A DNA stretch of 64,000 nucleotides from Lactococcus allomyrinae. Lineage in GTDB: Bacteria; Bacillota; Bacilli; Lactobacillales; Streptococcaceae. This document shows, piece after piece, positions 52,152 to 61,166 of the stretch; positions within the stretch are counted from its first letter, which is position 1, and every line of letters starts with the position of its first letter. The notes beneath the pieces were generated by a model that did no database searches, was not told where the DNA came from, and saw only the letters and a program-made list of their open reading frames with translations. The position numbers and the translations under genes are program-made. The stretch spans positions 2,418,001-2,482,000 of the forward strand of contig NZ_CP032627.1 in NCBI RefSeq assembly GCF_003627095.1. The letters run 5' to 3'.

Positions 52152-53483
52152 ATGACATATATTGACGAAATAAAAAATCTTGTTGTTCAGAAAAATCCTT
52201 CTGAACCCGAATTTCATCAGGCGGTACATGAAGTTTTGGATACCCTACGACCTGTAATTGAAGAAAATGAAGCACACTATCGACGTGATGCTATTTTAGA
52301 GCGATTAGTAGAACCTGACCGATTGATTCAATTTCGTGTTGCTTGGGTGGATGACGCTGGTCAAGTACAAGTCAATACAGGATATCGAGTGCAGTTTAAC
52401 AATGCAATCGGTCCCTACAAAGGAGGCTTGCGACTGAGAGAAAACGTTTATAGTGGTATTGTTAAATTTCTTGGTTTTGAGCAGATATTTAAAAATGCAT
52501 TAACTGGGTTGCCTATTGGTGGAGCAAAAGGCGGTTCAGATTTTGACCCAAAGGGTAAATCTGATCGTGAAATCATGGCATTTTGTAAAGCATTTATGAG
52601 TGAACTTTACAAGTATATCGGTCCTGATATTGATGTTCCGGCAGGTGATATTGGTGTTGGAGGGCGTGAGATTGGTTATCTTTATGGTCAATATAAACGT
52701 CTCACACATAGACATGAAGGGGTATTGACAGGAAAGAGCTTGAGCTTTGGTGGATCGTTAGCTAGGACAGAAGCAACAGGTTATGGTCTACTTTACTTTG
52801 CTGACGCTATGTTGAGAGCCAATGGACTGAGCTTTAAAAATCAACGTGTCGTTATCTCTGGTTCTGGGAATGTGGCGATTTATGCTGCTGAAAAGGCAGG
52901 ACAACTTGGTGCGACAGTTGTAGCTTTGTCGGATTCTTCAGGTTATATTTATGATGAAGCAGGGATTGATCTTGCAGCAGTCAAAGAAATTAAAGAAAAA
53001 CGCTATGGACGAATTGTGGAATATCTAGACATTCATCCTCAGGCACAATATAGTGCTGATGATGGGATATGGAGTGTACCTTGTGATGTGGCACTTCCTT
53101 GTGCAACACAAAATGAATTAAACTTAGAAGATGCTAAAAAACTTGTTGCCAACGGCTGTAAAGCAGTAGCCGAAGGGGCAAATATGCCAACAAGTCGTGA
53201 AGCGACAGAATATTTACAAGAACAAAAAGTTTTATTTGCGCCCGGAAAAGCAGCGAACGCAGGAGGAGTAGCCGTTTCTGCTCTAGAAATGTCTCAAAAC
53301 TCTGAACGCCAAGTTTGGACGTTTGATAAAGTAGATGATAAGTTGAAAACAATTATGGAGGACATTTTTGCAAAGTCTGACGAAGCGGCAAAACGTTTTG
53401 GTTTTGCAGGAAATTATGTCGTAGGTGCGAATATCGCCGGTTTTGAACGAGTTATTGCTGCCATGCAATCTCAAGGCGTTTAA
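52152..53483 (+). CDS. gdhA: NADP-specific glutamate dehydrogenase
   Basis: 443 residues, the standard size of the hexameric GDH50 group. Active-site Lys in IGPYKGGLR and PIGGAKGGSDFDPKGKSDREIM, RTEATGYG, the GSGNVA nucleotide motif, and PGKAANAGGVAVSALEMSQN. Interconverts glutamate and 2-oxoglutarate, a source of 2-oxoglutarate for aminotransferases. The CodY-like box suggests nitrogen/branched-chain amino acid control. AAAGGA precedes the ATG. Confidence 0.96.
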   Translation: MTYIDEIKNLVVQKNPSEPEFHQAVHEVLDTLRPVIEENEAHYRRDAILERLVEPDRLIQFRVAWVDDAGQVQVNTGYRVQFNNAIGPYKGGLRLRENVYSGIVKFLGFEQIFKNALTGLPIGGAKGGSDFDPKGKSDREIMAFCKAFMSELYKYIGPDIDVPAGDIGVGGREIGYLYGQYKRLTHRHEGVLTGKSLSFGGSLARTEATGYGLLYFADAMLRANGLSFKNQRVVISGSGNVAIYAAEKAGQLGATVVALSDSSGYIYDEAGIDLAAVKEIKEKRYGRIVEYLDIHPQAQYSADDGIWSVPCDVALPCATQNELNLEDAKKLVANGCKAVAEGANMPTSREATEYLQEQKVLFAPGKAANAGGVAVSALEMSQNSERQVWTFDKVDDKLKTIMEDIFAKSDEAAKRFGFAGNYVVGANIAGFERVIAAMQSQGV

Positions 53484-53496
53484 TCACATAAATAAA

Positions 53497-53537
53497 GAAA
53501 AAGAATTTGACTCTAATTTTGTCGAATCCTTTTTTGT
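53497..53537. terminator. terminator between gdhA and the CDF gene
   Basis: AAAGAATTTGAC and GTCGAATCCTTTTTTG form an imperfect hairpin with A- and T-rich sides, serving both convergent genes. Confidence 0.65.
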
Positions 53538-53551
53538 TTTCACGCTGAGAT

Positions 53552-54772
53552 TTAATTCTTTGTTTTTTGTGTGATTTGACGATAAATGCAGTACCAGTAA
53601 TCATTACGGCGCCAAATGCTTGTGATGATAAAGTCATTATTATTATCCCAATAATCATAGGTCAGGATAAAAGTTTTTTTACTGACTTGAGAGGTCTTAT
53701 AGTGTTTTATAGCAAAATGTTGTGGTGCTGACAATTCTGTCAGTAAATTTTTTTTGTCAATAGCACTTACAGTTGCTCCATCGGAAGCAATTTCTTTAAA
53801 ATTTTTGTCTAAAAGTTGTTCCAAATTTTCCAAGTTTAAAACTTGCTCTTCTTTCTCTAAAAGTTCAAGAGAGCGGCTGGCAAAATGCTCTTCTTCTGGT
53901 AGTTCAGCTGGTTCTACATGGACATCAACATCATAAACACCAAAGCTATCAATAAGCATTGCTTCAATAAATTCGGTGGCTTCGTGGCTTTCAAATACAC
54001 TCAAATCACGAGACATCTCAACGACAACATCAAGAAAGACATTACTACCATAAGTTCGTCCACGCACCATTTTTACCCTTTTTACTTTTGGAACAAGGCT
54101 GATTGCTTCTTTGTATTCTTCAACTAAGTTTTCGTCAAATCCATCAGAAAGACTAAAGACAGAGTCATGGAAAATATCATAAGCTGTTTTTAAAATAAAT
54201 CCACAAATGATGACTGCCATGAGGGTATCAAGCCACTCCCAACCGATAGAAGCAGCTACAATCGCAATCGCTGTTCCTACGGAAGTTACAGCATCTGACA
54301 AATTATCCTTACTTGCAGCCATAAGTGCTTGAGAATTTGTCTTTTTTGCCAAATCACGAGTATAAAAGAAAACCCCAATCATAATGGCTGCGGAAATCAG
54401 ACCAATCACTGCACCTAAAGGGTCAATAGCATGACTTTTCCCAGAGATAATCGTCATCACTGTATCACGCAAGACTTCAAAACCAACAAAAAACATGATG
54501 AAACTAGAGATTAGACTAGCAATAGATTCAACTTTCCAGTGACCATAGACATGGTCATTATCAGCAGGAATACGAGCAATTCTGAGACCAATGAGAATGG
54601 CAATGTTTCCCAAGATGTCGGTCAAGTTATTGAAACCATTGGCTTGAAGAGCACTGGAATGAACAATTGTCGCAAATGCAATCTGTCCAATAGACAAGAT
54701 AATATAAGCGAATATTGAAACCCAAACTCCTTTCTCAGCCAATTTTAAATTTTGTGTGCTTGAAGTTGACAT
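53552..54772 (-). CDS. cation diffusion facilitator, probably Mn2+ exporter (MntE type)
   Basis: 406 residues with about six membrane helices and a long cytoplasmic C-terminal domain. The metal sites are NGFNNLTD (N48/D52) and SKDNLSD, the N/D plus D/D pattern of manganese-specific CDF members, unlike the HxxxD of zinc carriers. Also HVYGHWKVE. The C-terminal extension (about 290-406) is unusual in length. A second Mn exporter in this window besides the riboswitch-controlled ATPase. AGGAG lies 7 bases before the ATG. Confidence 0.88.
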   Translation of the reverse strand: MSTSSTQNLKLAEKGVWVSIFAYIILSIGQIAFATIVHSSALQANGFNNLTDILGNIAILIGLRIARIPADNDHVYGHWKVESIASLISSFIMFFVGFEVLRDTVMTIISGKSHAIDPLGAVIGLISAAIMIGVFFYTRDLAKKTNSQALMAASKDNLSDAVTSVGTAIAIVAASIGWEWLDTLMAVIICGFILKTAYDIFHDSVFSLSDGFDENLVEEYKEAISLVPKVKRVKMVRGRTYGSNVFLDVVVEMSRDLSVFESHEATEFIEAMLIDSFGVYDVDVHVEPAELPEEEHFASRSLELLEKEEQVLNLENLEQLLDKNFKEIASDGATVSAIDKKNLLTELSAPQHFAIKHYKTSQVSKKTFILTYDYWDNNNDFIITSIWRRNDYWYCIYRQITQKTKN

Positions 54773-55300
54773 TTAATTTCTCCTGATATATTTGAATGGA
54801 ATGATTCAATAAAAAACAACACTCAAAAATATGATTTTTTTATCTCTCAATTATAACATTTTTAGATAAGACGTGTTTTAAAACTCGGCTATCTCAGCTA
54901 AATAAATAGTTAAGTTTACAGTAAAATTAACAAAAAATACTTTTTTTAATAAAGTACCTTGACTTACACAGTAATATGAAGTAAAATGTACTATGTTGAA
55001 ATTAAAAATAACTAAATTTTTAAATGAAATTATACTCGTCTCGATTTAAAATCTAAAAAGAAACGATACAAACGGCTATACTTTCTATTTTTGCCTTGCT
55101 CTGTTATCAATTTCTTACAGCAAAAATGTTGCAAATTGACAAAACCATAAGACAAAATGATAATGGTCTAGCTAGTAGCATGGATTAATTTATTCTTATA
55201 TTTCGCGAGAGCTAGTCAGAGTATAAAACAAGATTTTATTTCCAAACTCGTCATATGACTTTAAGTAGTATGACTTACCCTTATATAGAAAGGAAAAAAG
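54773..55300. other. divergent gap between the CDF and lmrR genes
   Basis: AT-rich, 528 bases, no gene. A TTGACA occurs at 55136-55141 but its -10 is poor. TATGACTTTAAGTAGTATGAC (55253-55273) has two TATGACTT-like half sites close to the lmrR start, a possible autoregulatory site. AAAGGA precedes the lmrR ATG. Confidence 0.4.
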
Positions 55301-55636
55301 ATGGCTGAAATACCAAGAGAAATGTTACGTGCGCAAGCAAATGTGATATTGTTGAATGTTCTCGAACAAGGAGACAACTATGTTTACGGCATTATCAAGC
55401 AAGTCAGAGAAGCATCAAATGGAGAGTTTGAATTGAATGAAGCCACCCTCTATACAATTTTCAGACGGCTTGAAAAAGATGGAATAATTACATCCTACTG
55501 GGGAGATGAAACTCAAGGGGGACGTAGAAAATACTATCGTTTGACTAACATAGGGCGTGAAAATATGCGACTTGCCTTTGAATCTTGGGCGAAAGTTGAC
55601 CAAATTATTGAGAATATCAAAGCTAAAAATAATTAA
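55301..55636 (+). CDS. lmrR: PadR-family regulator LmrR
   Basis: 111-residue winged-helix repressor of the LmrCD multidrug pump. IPREMLRAQANVILLNVLEQGDNYVYGIIKQV and LNEATLYTIFRRLEKDGIITSYWGDETQGGRRKYYRLT follow L. lactis LmrR closely, including the C-terminal helix with the drug-stacking Trp (FESWAKVD). It binds drugs in its dimer interface and is expected to autoregulate and repress lmrCD. Confidence 0.95.
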   Translation: MAEIPREMLRAQANVILLNVLEQGDNYVYGIIKQVREASNGEFELNEATLYTIFRRLEKDGIITSYWGDETQGGRRKYYRLTNIGRENMRLAFESWAKVDQIIENIKAKNN

Positions 55637-55734
55637 GTCTGGAGTGTTAAAAAACTAGGCAGAAACATAAAATACCGATTATGTAGATATTGTCTGCTCT
55701 AAACAAACACTTCCACATCATAAGGAGGATTAAA

Positions 55735-56916
55735 ATGAGTGAAGCATTGAAAACTCGCTTAAATATGATTTTTGCTAACTATCCACGAATACCTGAAACA
55801 GAAGACCTTTACGATGAGGTACTTGCTAATCTTACGGACCATGTTGCAGACTATATCACTGATGGGCTGACAGAAGATGAAGCAATAGAAAAAGCACTGA
55901 CAGAACTGGGCGACCTGACAGAAGTCCTCGATGAGATTGCTGTCAGCGAAGAACATTCACTGACAGATTTGTCACGAGATTCTGTCAGTAATTACAATAC
56001 TGACAGCTACTCAAGTCTGCCGTTAGTGAATGAACAAGTGTTTTCACCAGCAGATTTTGATCAGATTTCGCTGATTTATCAGCAAGATAATGTTGATATT
56101 TTACCTTCGGAAGATGGTCAGCTGCATTTATTGGAGTTTATGAATACATGGAAAAGCGATTATTTCTCACAAATCCAAAGTACAAAAGATCAGCTTCATA
56201 TCCAATATGGAAAACGTCCAAAACTTTTTGGGAAACTTCTTCCTTTTCGTTCAAAAATCGTTTTTCTTATACCAACAGATTATCAAAAAAATCTCAATCT
56301 TCAACTTGCTTCAGGCAATTTAATGATTAATCAAGTCAAACTTGAAATATTAAACATTGATTGTCGTTCAGGAAATTTCAAAGCAGAAAATCTCAAAGTA
56401 CGAACTTTAAAAACAATACTTAATAGTGGAAATGGTAACTTTGAGCAAATTGAAAGCGAAAAAATAATGATTGAAGCAAAAAGTGGTAATCTGAATCTGA
56501 ATAAAATTGACGCTTACCAAGCTGACGTTATGGCGATAAGCGGAAATATGCGTCTAAATATTGCCGACATCTACACACTTAGAGCCAATGTAAAAAGTGG
56601 AAATTTAAAAGTTCAATCTTTGCAAACCAATACCGCAGAGCTTGCAGCTAAAAGTGGTAATGTAACAGTTGAAAGTGAACTTTTTGCCCATCTTAAAGTA
56701 GCCGCAGCTAGTGGAAATGCTAAAGTTGTTGTAAGTGATGAAGCCATATTTAATTTTGATCTCCGCTCAGGACATGGCAATACAAGACTCAATCTTCCTA
56801 ATATCAACTATACAGTCAAAACTCAATCTCATAAAGCAGGGTATAGCAATTCGGAATCAGAACGCTTACTTTATATTGAAACAAATTCGGGAAATGCTAC
56901 CGTTAAGGCACTTTAA
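55735..56916 (+). CDS. HAAS/DUF4097 domain protein in the lmr operon
   Basis: 393 residues from the ATG at 55735 with AAGGAGG. The N-terminal 60 residues (MSEALKTRLNMIF.. DEVLANLTDHVADYITDG) are a HAAS/permease-prefix-like domain. After a linker the rest is a repetitive beta-helix of the DUF4097 adhesin-like kind, with SGN steps (SGNGNF, SGNLNL, SGNMRL, SGNLKV, SGNVTV, SGNAKV). No signal peptide. The linker carries seven heptamers and reads as LTEDE..LTE..LTD..SVSN..TDS. PadR followed by HAAS-DUF4097 is a common pair; its tie to the pump is inference. Confidence 0.82.
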   Translation: MSEALKTRLNMIFANYPRIPETEDLYDEVLANLTDHVADYITDGLTEDEAIEKALTELGDLTEVLDEIAVSEEHSLTDLSRDSVSNYNTDSYSSLPLVNEQVFSPADFDQISLIYQQDNVDILPSEDGQLHLLEFMNTWKSDYFSQIQSTKDQLHIQYGKRPKLFGKLLPFRSKIVFLIPTDYQKNLNLQLASGNLMINQVKLEILNIDCRSGNFKAENLKVRTLKTILNSGNGNFEQIESEKIMIEAKSGNLNLNKIDAYQADVMAISGNMRLNIADIYTLRANVKSGNLKVQSLQTNTAELAAKSGNVTVESELFAHLKVAAASGNAKVVVSDEAIFNFDLRSGHGNTRLNLPNINYTVKTQSHKAGYSNSESERLLYIETNSGNATVKAL

Positions 56917-56953
56917 AAGGAAACAGTATTTTCAATTAGGAAGTAATAAATCG

Positions 56954-57074
56954 TTGACATAAAAGTCAAAATGAGCTAAAATAAGTTTGTTAGTTTTTGA
57001 AATTAAAAACTAACAATAATGTTTAATGGTATTAGCAATTATTGCTTGTTTACTAAAAAAAATAATGTTATAAT
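56954..57074 (+). promoter_or_regulatory. two promoters and a hairpin in the lmrC leader
   Basis: P1: TTGACA (56954-56959), 17 bases, TAAAAT (56977-56982). The inverted repeat TTGTTAGTTTTT/AAAAACTAACAA (56987-56998, 57005-57016) follows right after it, without a T run. P2: TTGTTT (57046-57051), 17 bases, TATAAT (57069-57074). LmrR represses lmrCD in L. lactis; the inverted repeat may be its site or an attenuator. Confidence 0.7.
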
Positions 57075-57179
57075 AATTTGCTTAAAAAATTTCGTTGACA
57101 TCATTTTGATTTTAAAATGAAATTAAAATTTAAACTAAGTGAATGTACTTTTACATTTTTACCTCTAGAAAGGAATTTT

Positions 57180-58919
57180 ATGATATTCAAATCTATCATG
57201 AAACATAAATGGGTTGCAATTTTTTCTATCCTATCAACCTTTGTTTATGCAGGAGTTCAGCTTTATCAACCCCAAATCATGAAACACATCATGACAGTAA
57301 TGTCGTCTACGACTTATACTCGTCATCAAATGGCTGACAAAATCTCAGGTTATGGGATTGAACTTCTTGTAGTTGCAGGGATTGGGATTATAGGAGCGAT
57401 TGCCAGTACCCTTAGTGCTGCACGTATTGCCCAAGAAATTGGTGCAGATGTTCGTGAAGCAACGTACAAAAAAATCAATACTTTCTCTTATGAAAACGTT
57501 GAAAATTTTAACGCAGGAAATCTCGTTGTCCGTATGACAAATGACGTCACACAAGTTCAAAACTTGATGATGATGGTTTTCCAGATTTTGATGCGTATTC
57601 CTGTGCTTTTAATCGGTGCAGTCATTCTTTCAATCACAACACTTCCAAGACTTTGGTGGATTACCGTCCTTTTAATTGTTCTTATTGTTTTGGTTACTGC
57701 TGTTTTGATGGGACGCATGGGTCCTCACTTCATGGCTTTCCAAAAATTAATGGACCGTATCAATGCTATCGCTAAACAAAATTTACGTGGTTCACGTGTT
57801 GTGAAATCATTTGTCCAAGAACAAAATCAAATTGAAGAATTTGATAAAACATCTGATGAACTTTACGATCATAACTGGGCTGTTGGTAAACTTTTTTCAG
57901 CAATGATTCCACTTTTCACTATCATTGCACAAGGTGCGATTTGGCTTGCCATTTACGTAGTATCTACATTTGTTACAGACTCAACAAAAGTTGCTCAAAA
58001 TAGTATCGGTGGTATTGCTACTTTCATGACTTACATGGGAATGATTATGTTCGCGATTATCATGGGTGGTATGATTTCAATGTTTGCCTCACGTGGTATG
58101 GTTTCTATTGGTCGTATCAATGAAGTGCTGAATACAGAGCCAGCGATGAAATTTGATGAAAATGCAAAAGATGAAGAACTCACAGGTTCTGTTAAGTTTG
58201 AGCATGTTTCATTTAGCTATCCTAATGATAAAGAACCAACACTCAAAGATATTAGCTTTGAAGTCAAATCAGGTCAAATGGTTGGGATTGTCGGTGCAAC
58301 AGGTGCAGGTAAATCAACACTTGCTCAACTTATCCCTCGACTTTTTGACCCAACAGAGGGGACTGTTTCTGTTGGTGGTAAAGATCTTAAAACAGTCAGT
58401 CGTGGTACATTGAAAAGAAATATCTCTATTGTTTTGCAAAAAGCTATTCTCTTCTCAGGAACGATTGCAGGTAATATCAAGCAAGGTAAAGCCGATGCAA
58501 CTCATGAAGAAATGACTCGTGCAGCCCGCATCGCTCAAGCTGCAGAATTCATCGAAACCAAAGATGGGCAGTATGAATCTATCGTTGAAGAACGCGGGAA
58601 TAACTTCTCAGGTGGACAAAAACAACGGATGTCTATCACACGTGGTGTTGTTAAAAACCCGAATGTCTTGATTTTGGACGATTCAACTTCTGCGCTTGAT
58701 GCCAAATCAGAAAAGCTCGTCCAAGAAGCGCTGAATAATGAACTACAAGATACCACAACGATTATCATTGCCCAAAAGATTTCTTCAGTTGTCCATGCGG
58801 ATAATATCCTCGTTCTTGACCAAGGAAAATTGGTCGGTCAGGGAACTCACCATGAGTTAGTAGCAAACAATGCTATTTATCAAGAAATCTATGAAACACA
58901 GAAAGCACAGGAGGACTAA
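57180..58919 (+). CDS. lmrC: multidrug ABC exporter subunit LmrC
   Basis: 579 residues from the ATG at 57180 (AAAGGA 7 bases upstream); the open frame begins earlier without a site. Half-transporter: six-helix membrane domain (about 1-320), then the ATPase with Walker A GATGAGKST, signature FSGGQKQRM, Walker B LILDDSTSALD (Asp in place of the catalytic Glu) and QKISS in place of the H-loop histidine. The asymmetric catalytic site fits heterodimeric LmrCD. The stop is 3 bases before lmrD. Confidence 0.95.
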   Translation: MIFKSIMKHKWVAIFSILSTFVYAGVQLYQPQIMKHIMTVMSSTTYTRHQMADKISGYGIELLVVAGIGIIGAIASTLSAARIAQEIGADVREATYKKINTFSYENVENFNAGNLVVRMTNDVTQVQNLMMMVFQILMRIPVLLIGAVILSITTLPRLWWITVLLIVLIVLVTAVLMGRMGPHFMAFQKLMDRINAIAKQNLRGSRVVKSFVQEQNQIEEFDKTSDELYDHNWAVGKLFSAMIPLFTIIAQGAIWLAIYVVSTFVTDSTKVAQNSIGGIATFMTYMGMIMFAIIMGGMISMFASRGMVSIGRINEVLNTEPAMKFDENAKDEELTGSVKFEHVSFSYPNDKEPTLKDISFEVKSGQMVGIVGATGAGKSTLAQLIPRLFDPTEGTVSVGGKDLKTVSRGTLKRNISIVLQKAILFSGTIAGNIKQGKADATHEEMTRAARIAQAAEFIETKDGQYESIVEERGNNFSGGQKQRMSITRGVVKNPNVLILDDSTSALDAKSEKLVQEALNNELQDTTTIIIAQKISSVVHADNILVLDQGKLVGQGTHHELVANNAIYQEIYETQKAQED

Positions 58920-58922
58920 GAC

Positions 58923-61049
58923 ATGGAAAACACCAAGACAACAAAGAAAATGTCTGACACCACTCGTGCCATTCGCTTTTTCTACCTTTACCTCAAAAAA
59001 TATAAACTTCAATTCTTTGTTATTATGATTTTTATCATTTTAGCAACTTGGCTTCAAGTTGTTGCACCCTCTCTTTTAGGTGATGCAATCACAAACTTGA
59101 CAAAATATGTTACAGATTTCTTTACACATCAACACGCAGGAGATGCGATTGAAGGATTGAAGAAAATCGCAGCTTACTCCACTCAAGCTCAGGACTCACT
59201 CCAACAAATTGCACAACAACTCTCAGCTGCAACAGGTCAGGCGGTGGATTGGCACAGTTTAACTTCTGCAAATGTTCCAGCAGCTGTCACTTCACACCTA
59301 CCTAGTGGTACAACGATTGATAGCTTGCAACAAATGGCAAGTATGCCATCTCATTGGAACCAACTGACAACCAGCAATGTTCCAGCAGCGATTGCAGATA
59401 ATCTGAAATCAAGTGGTACCTCACTGAGCCAGCTGATTTCTGTAGCACATTCACACGCAGCAAGCACAACGACCTTCATGAAAGGGATGTGGCAATTGCT
59501 TGCGGTTTATATCGCAACAGGTGTATCAATGTTGATTTACACTCTGCTCTTTAGCCGTATCGTTGCTCATTCAACAAATCGTATGCGTAAAGGGCTGTTT
59601 GGTAAACTTGAACGCTTGACGATTTCATATTTTGACCGTCATCAAGATGGTGATATCCTCGCACGTTTCACATCTGATTTAGATAATATCCAAAATACAC
59701 TTAATCAAGCGCTTGTTTCTGTTGTAAGTAATGCAGCAGTATTCATCGGAGTTATTCTCCAAATTTTCAACAAAAATATAACTTTTGCTTGGCTGACTGT
59801 TGCGGCATCTCCAGTAGCTATTTTGTCTGCTATTATCATTATTCGTCAATCGAAAAAAGCAACAGACAAACAACAAGAAGAAGTTTCACAACTTAATGCC
59901 TATATGGACGAAAAGATTTCAGGTCAAAAAGAAATTATCGTTGAAGGCTTGCAAGAAGACTCAATCAATGGTTTCTTGGAACACAATGAAAATGTTAAGA
60001 AACGTACCTTTGCTGCCCAAGCTTGGTCTGGTATGATTTTCCCATTGATGAATGGTTTCCAACTTTTGAGTATCGCAATTGTCATCTTTGGAGGTACAGC
60101 TTATGTCCTCAACGACAATAGCATGACTATCGCCACAGGTCTTGGTTTGATGGTTGCCTTTGTTCAATATGTGCAAACTTACTACAATCCGATCATGCAG
60201 ATTTCATCAAACTTTGGACAACTTCAACTTGCCATTACAGGTGCAACTCGTCTGAATGTCATGTTTGATGAACCAGAGGAAGTTCGCCCAGAAAATGGTG
60301 TTAAGTTTGAAAACATTAAAGAAGGCGTTCAAATCGAAAAACTTGATTTTGAATATCTTCCAGGAAAACCAATCCTGAAAAATGTAAACATTGACGTGAA
60401 AAAAGGTCAAATGGTTGCACTTGTTGGTCCTACCGGTTCAGGTAAGACAACAGTTATGAACTTGATGAATCGTTTCTATGATGTTAATGGTGGTTCTATC
60501 AAGTTTGATGGTACAGATATCCGTGAATTCGACCTTGACAGCTTACGGAGTAAAGTCGGTATTGTCTTGCAAGAGTCTGTCCTCTTTGATGGTACGATTG
60601 CAGATAACATCAAGTTTGGTAAGCCTAACGCAACGCAAGAAGAAATCGAGACGGTTGCAAAAACAACACACATTCATGAATTCATTGAAAGCTTACCTGA
60701 CAAATATGAAACACACGTGAACGACGATGAGTCAGTCTTCTCTGTTGGACAAAAACAACAAATCTCTATCGCACGGACGATATTGACAAACCCAGAATTA
60801 CTCATTCTTGACGAAGCAACATCAAACGTTGATACCGTCACAGAACAACAAATTCAATGGGCAATGGAAGCTGCGATTGCAGGACGGACCTCATTTGTTA
60901 TTGCCCACCGTTTGAAAACAATCCTCAACGCAGATAAAATCGTTGTCCTTAAAGATGGTCAAGTCATCGAAGAAGGTAGCCACCACGAACTCGTGGCACA
61001 AGGTGGCTTCTACGCTGAACTTTATCATAATCAGTTTGTGTTTGAATAA
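58923..61049 (+). CDS. lmrD: multidrug ABC exporter subunit LmrD
   Basis: 708 residues. The partner half-transporter has an inserted extracellular loop between helices 1 and 2 (about residues 65-185) rich in Gln/Ala/Ser. Walker [10 protein letters not shown], a degenerate signature FSVGQKQQ, complete Walker [13 protein letters not shown]-loop AHRL. Complementary defects in LmrC and LmrD give one working ATP site, known for this pump. AGGAGG lies within the end of lmrC. Exports drugs and bile-type compounds. Confidence 0.95.
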   Translation: MENTKTTKKMSDTTRAIRFFYLYLKKYKLQFFVIMIFIILATWLQVVAPSLLGDAITNLTKYVTDFFTHQHAGDAIEGLKKIAAYSTQAQDSLQQIAQQLSAATGQAVDWHSLTSANVPAAVTSHLPSGTTIDSLQQMASMPSHWNQLTTSNVPAAIADNLKSSGTSLSQLISVAHSHAASTTTFMKGMWQLLAVYIATGVSMLIYTLLFSRIVAHSTNRMRKGLFGKLERLTISYFDRHQDGDILARFTSDLDNIQNTLNQALVSVVSNAAVFIGVILQIFNKNITFAWLTVAASPVAILSAIIIIRQSKKATDKQQEEVSQLNAYMDEKISGQKEIIVEGLQEDSINGFLEHNENVKKRTFAAQAWSGMIFPLMNGFQLLSIAIVIFGGTAYVLNDNSMTIATGLGLMVAFVQYVQTYYNPIMQISSNFGQLQLAITGATRLNVMFDEPEEVRPENGVKFENIKEGVQIEKLDFEYLPGKPILKNVNIDVKKGQMVALVGPTGSGKTTVMNLMNRFYDVNGGSIKFDGTDIREFDLDSLRSKVGIVLQESVLFDGTIADNIKFGKPNATQEEIETVAKTTHIHEFIESLPDKYETHVNDDESVFSVGQKQQISIARTILTNPELLILDEATSNVDTVTEQQIQWAMEAAIAGRTSFVIAHRLKTILNADKIVVLKDGQVIEEGSHHELVAQGGFYAELYHNQFVFE

Positions 61050-61144
61050 AAAATGAAAAAGTCCAATAATATCAATGCTCGTTAGTATTTATTTGATTAT
61101 AAATATCGCTCAGTGGGCGGAAAGTGGGCGAATTATAAAAACTG
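61050..61144. other. junction between lmrD and the prophage
   Basis: The bacterial gene ends at 61049 and the phage integrase ends at 61145, so the left attachment site should lie in these 95 bases. GTGGGCGGAAAGTGGGCG (61113-61130) is a direct repeat of GTGGGCG near the integrase end and may be an integrase arm site. The core cannot be read without the other phage end. Confidence 0.45.
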
Positions 61145-61166
61145 CTAGAGCAATTCTAGCAGTTTT
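61137..61166. terminator. bidirectional terminator at lmrD/integrase
   Basis: AAAACTGCTAGA, 6-base loop, TCTAGCAGTTTT. Overlaps the end of the integrase gene and can serve both convergent genes. Confidence 0.85.
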
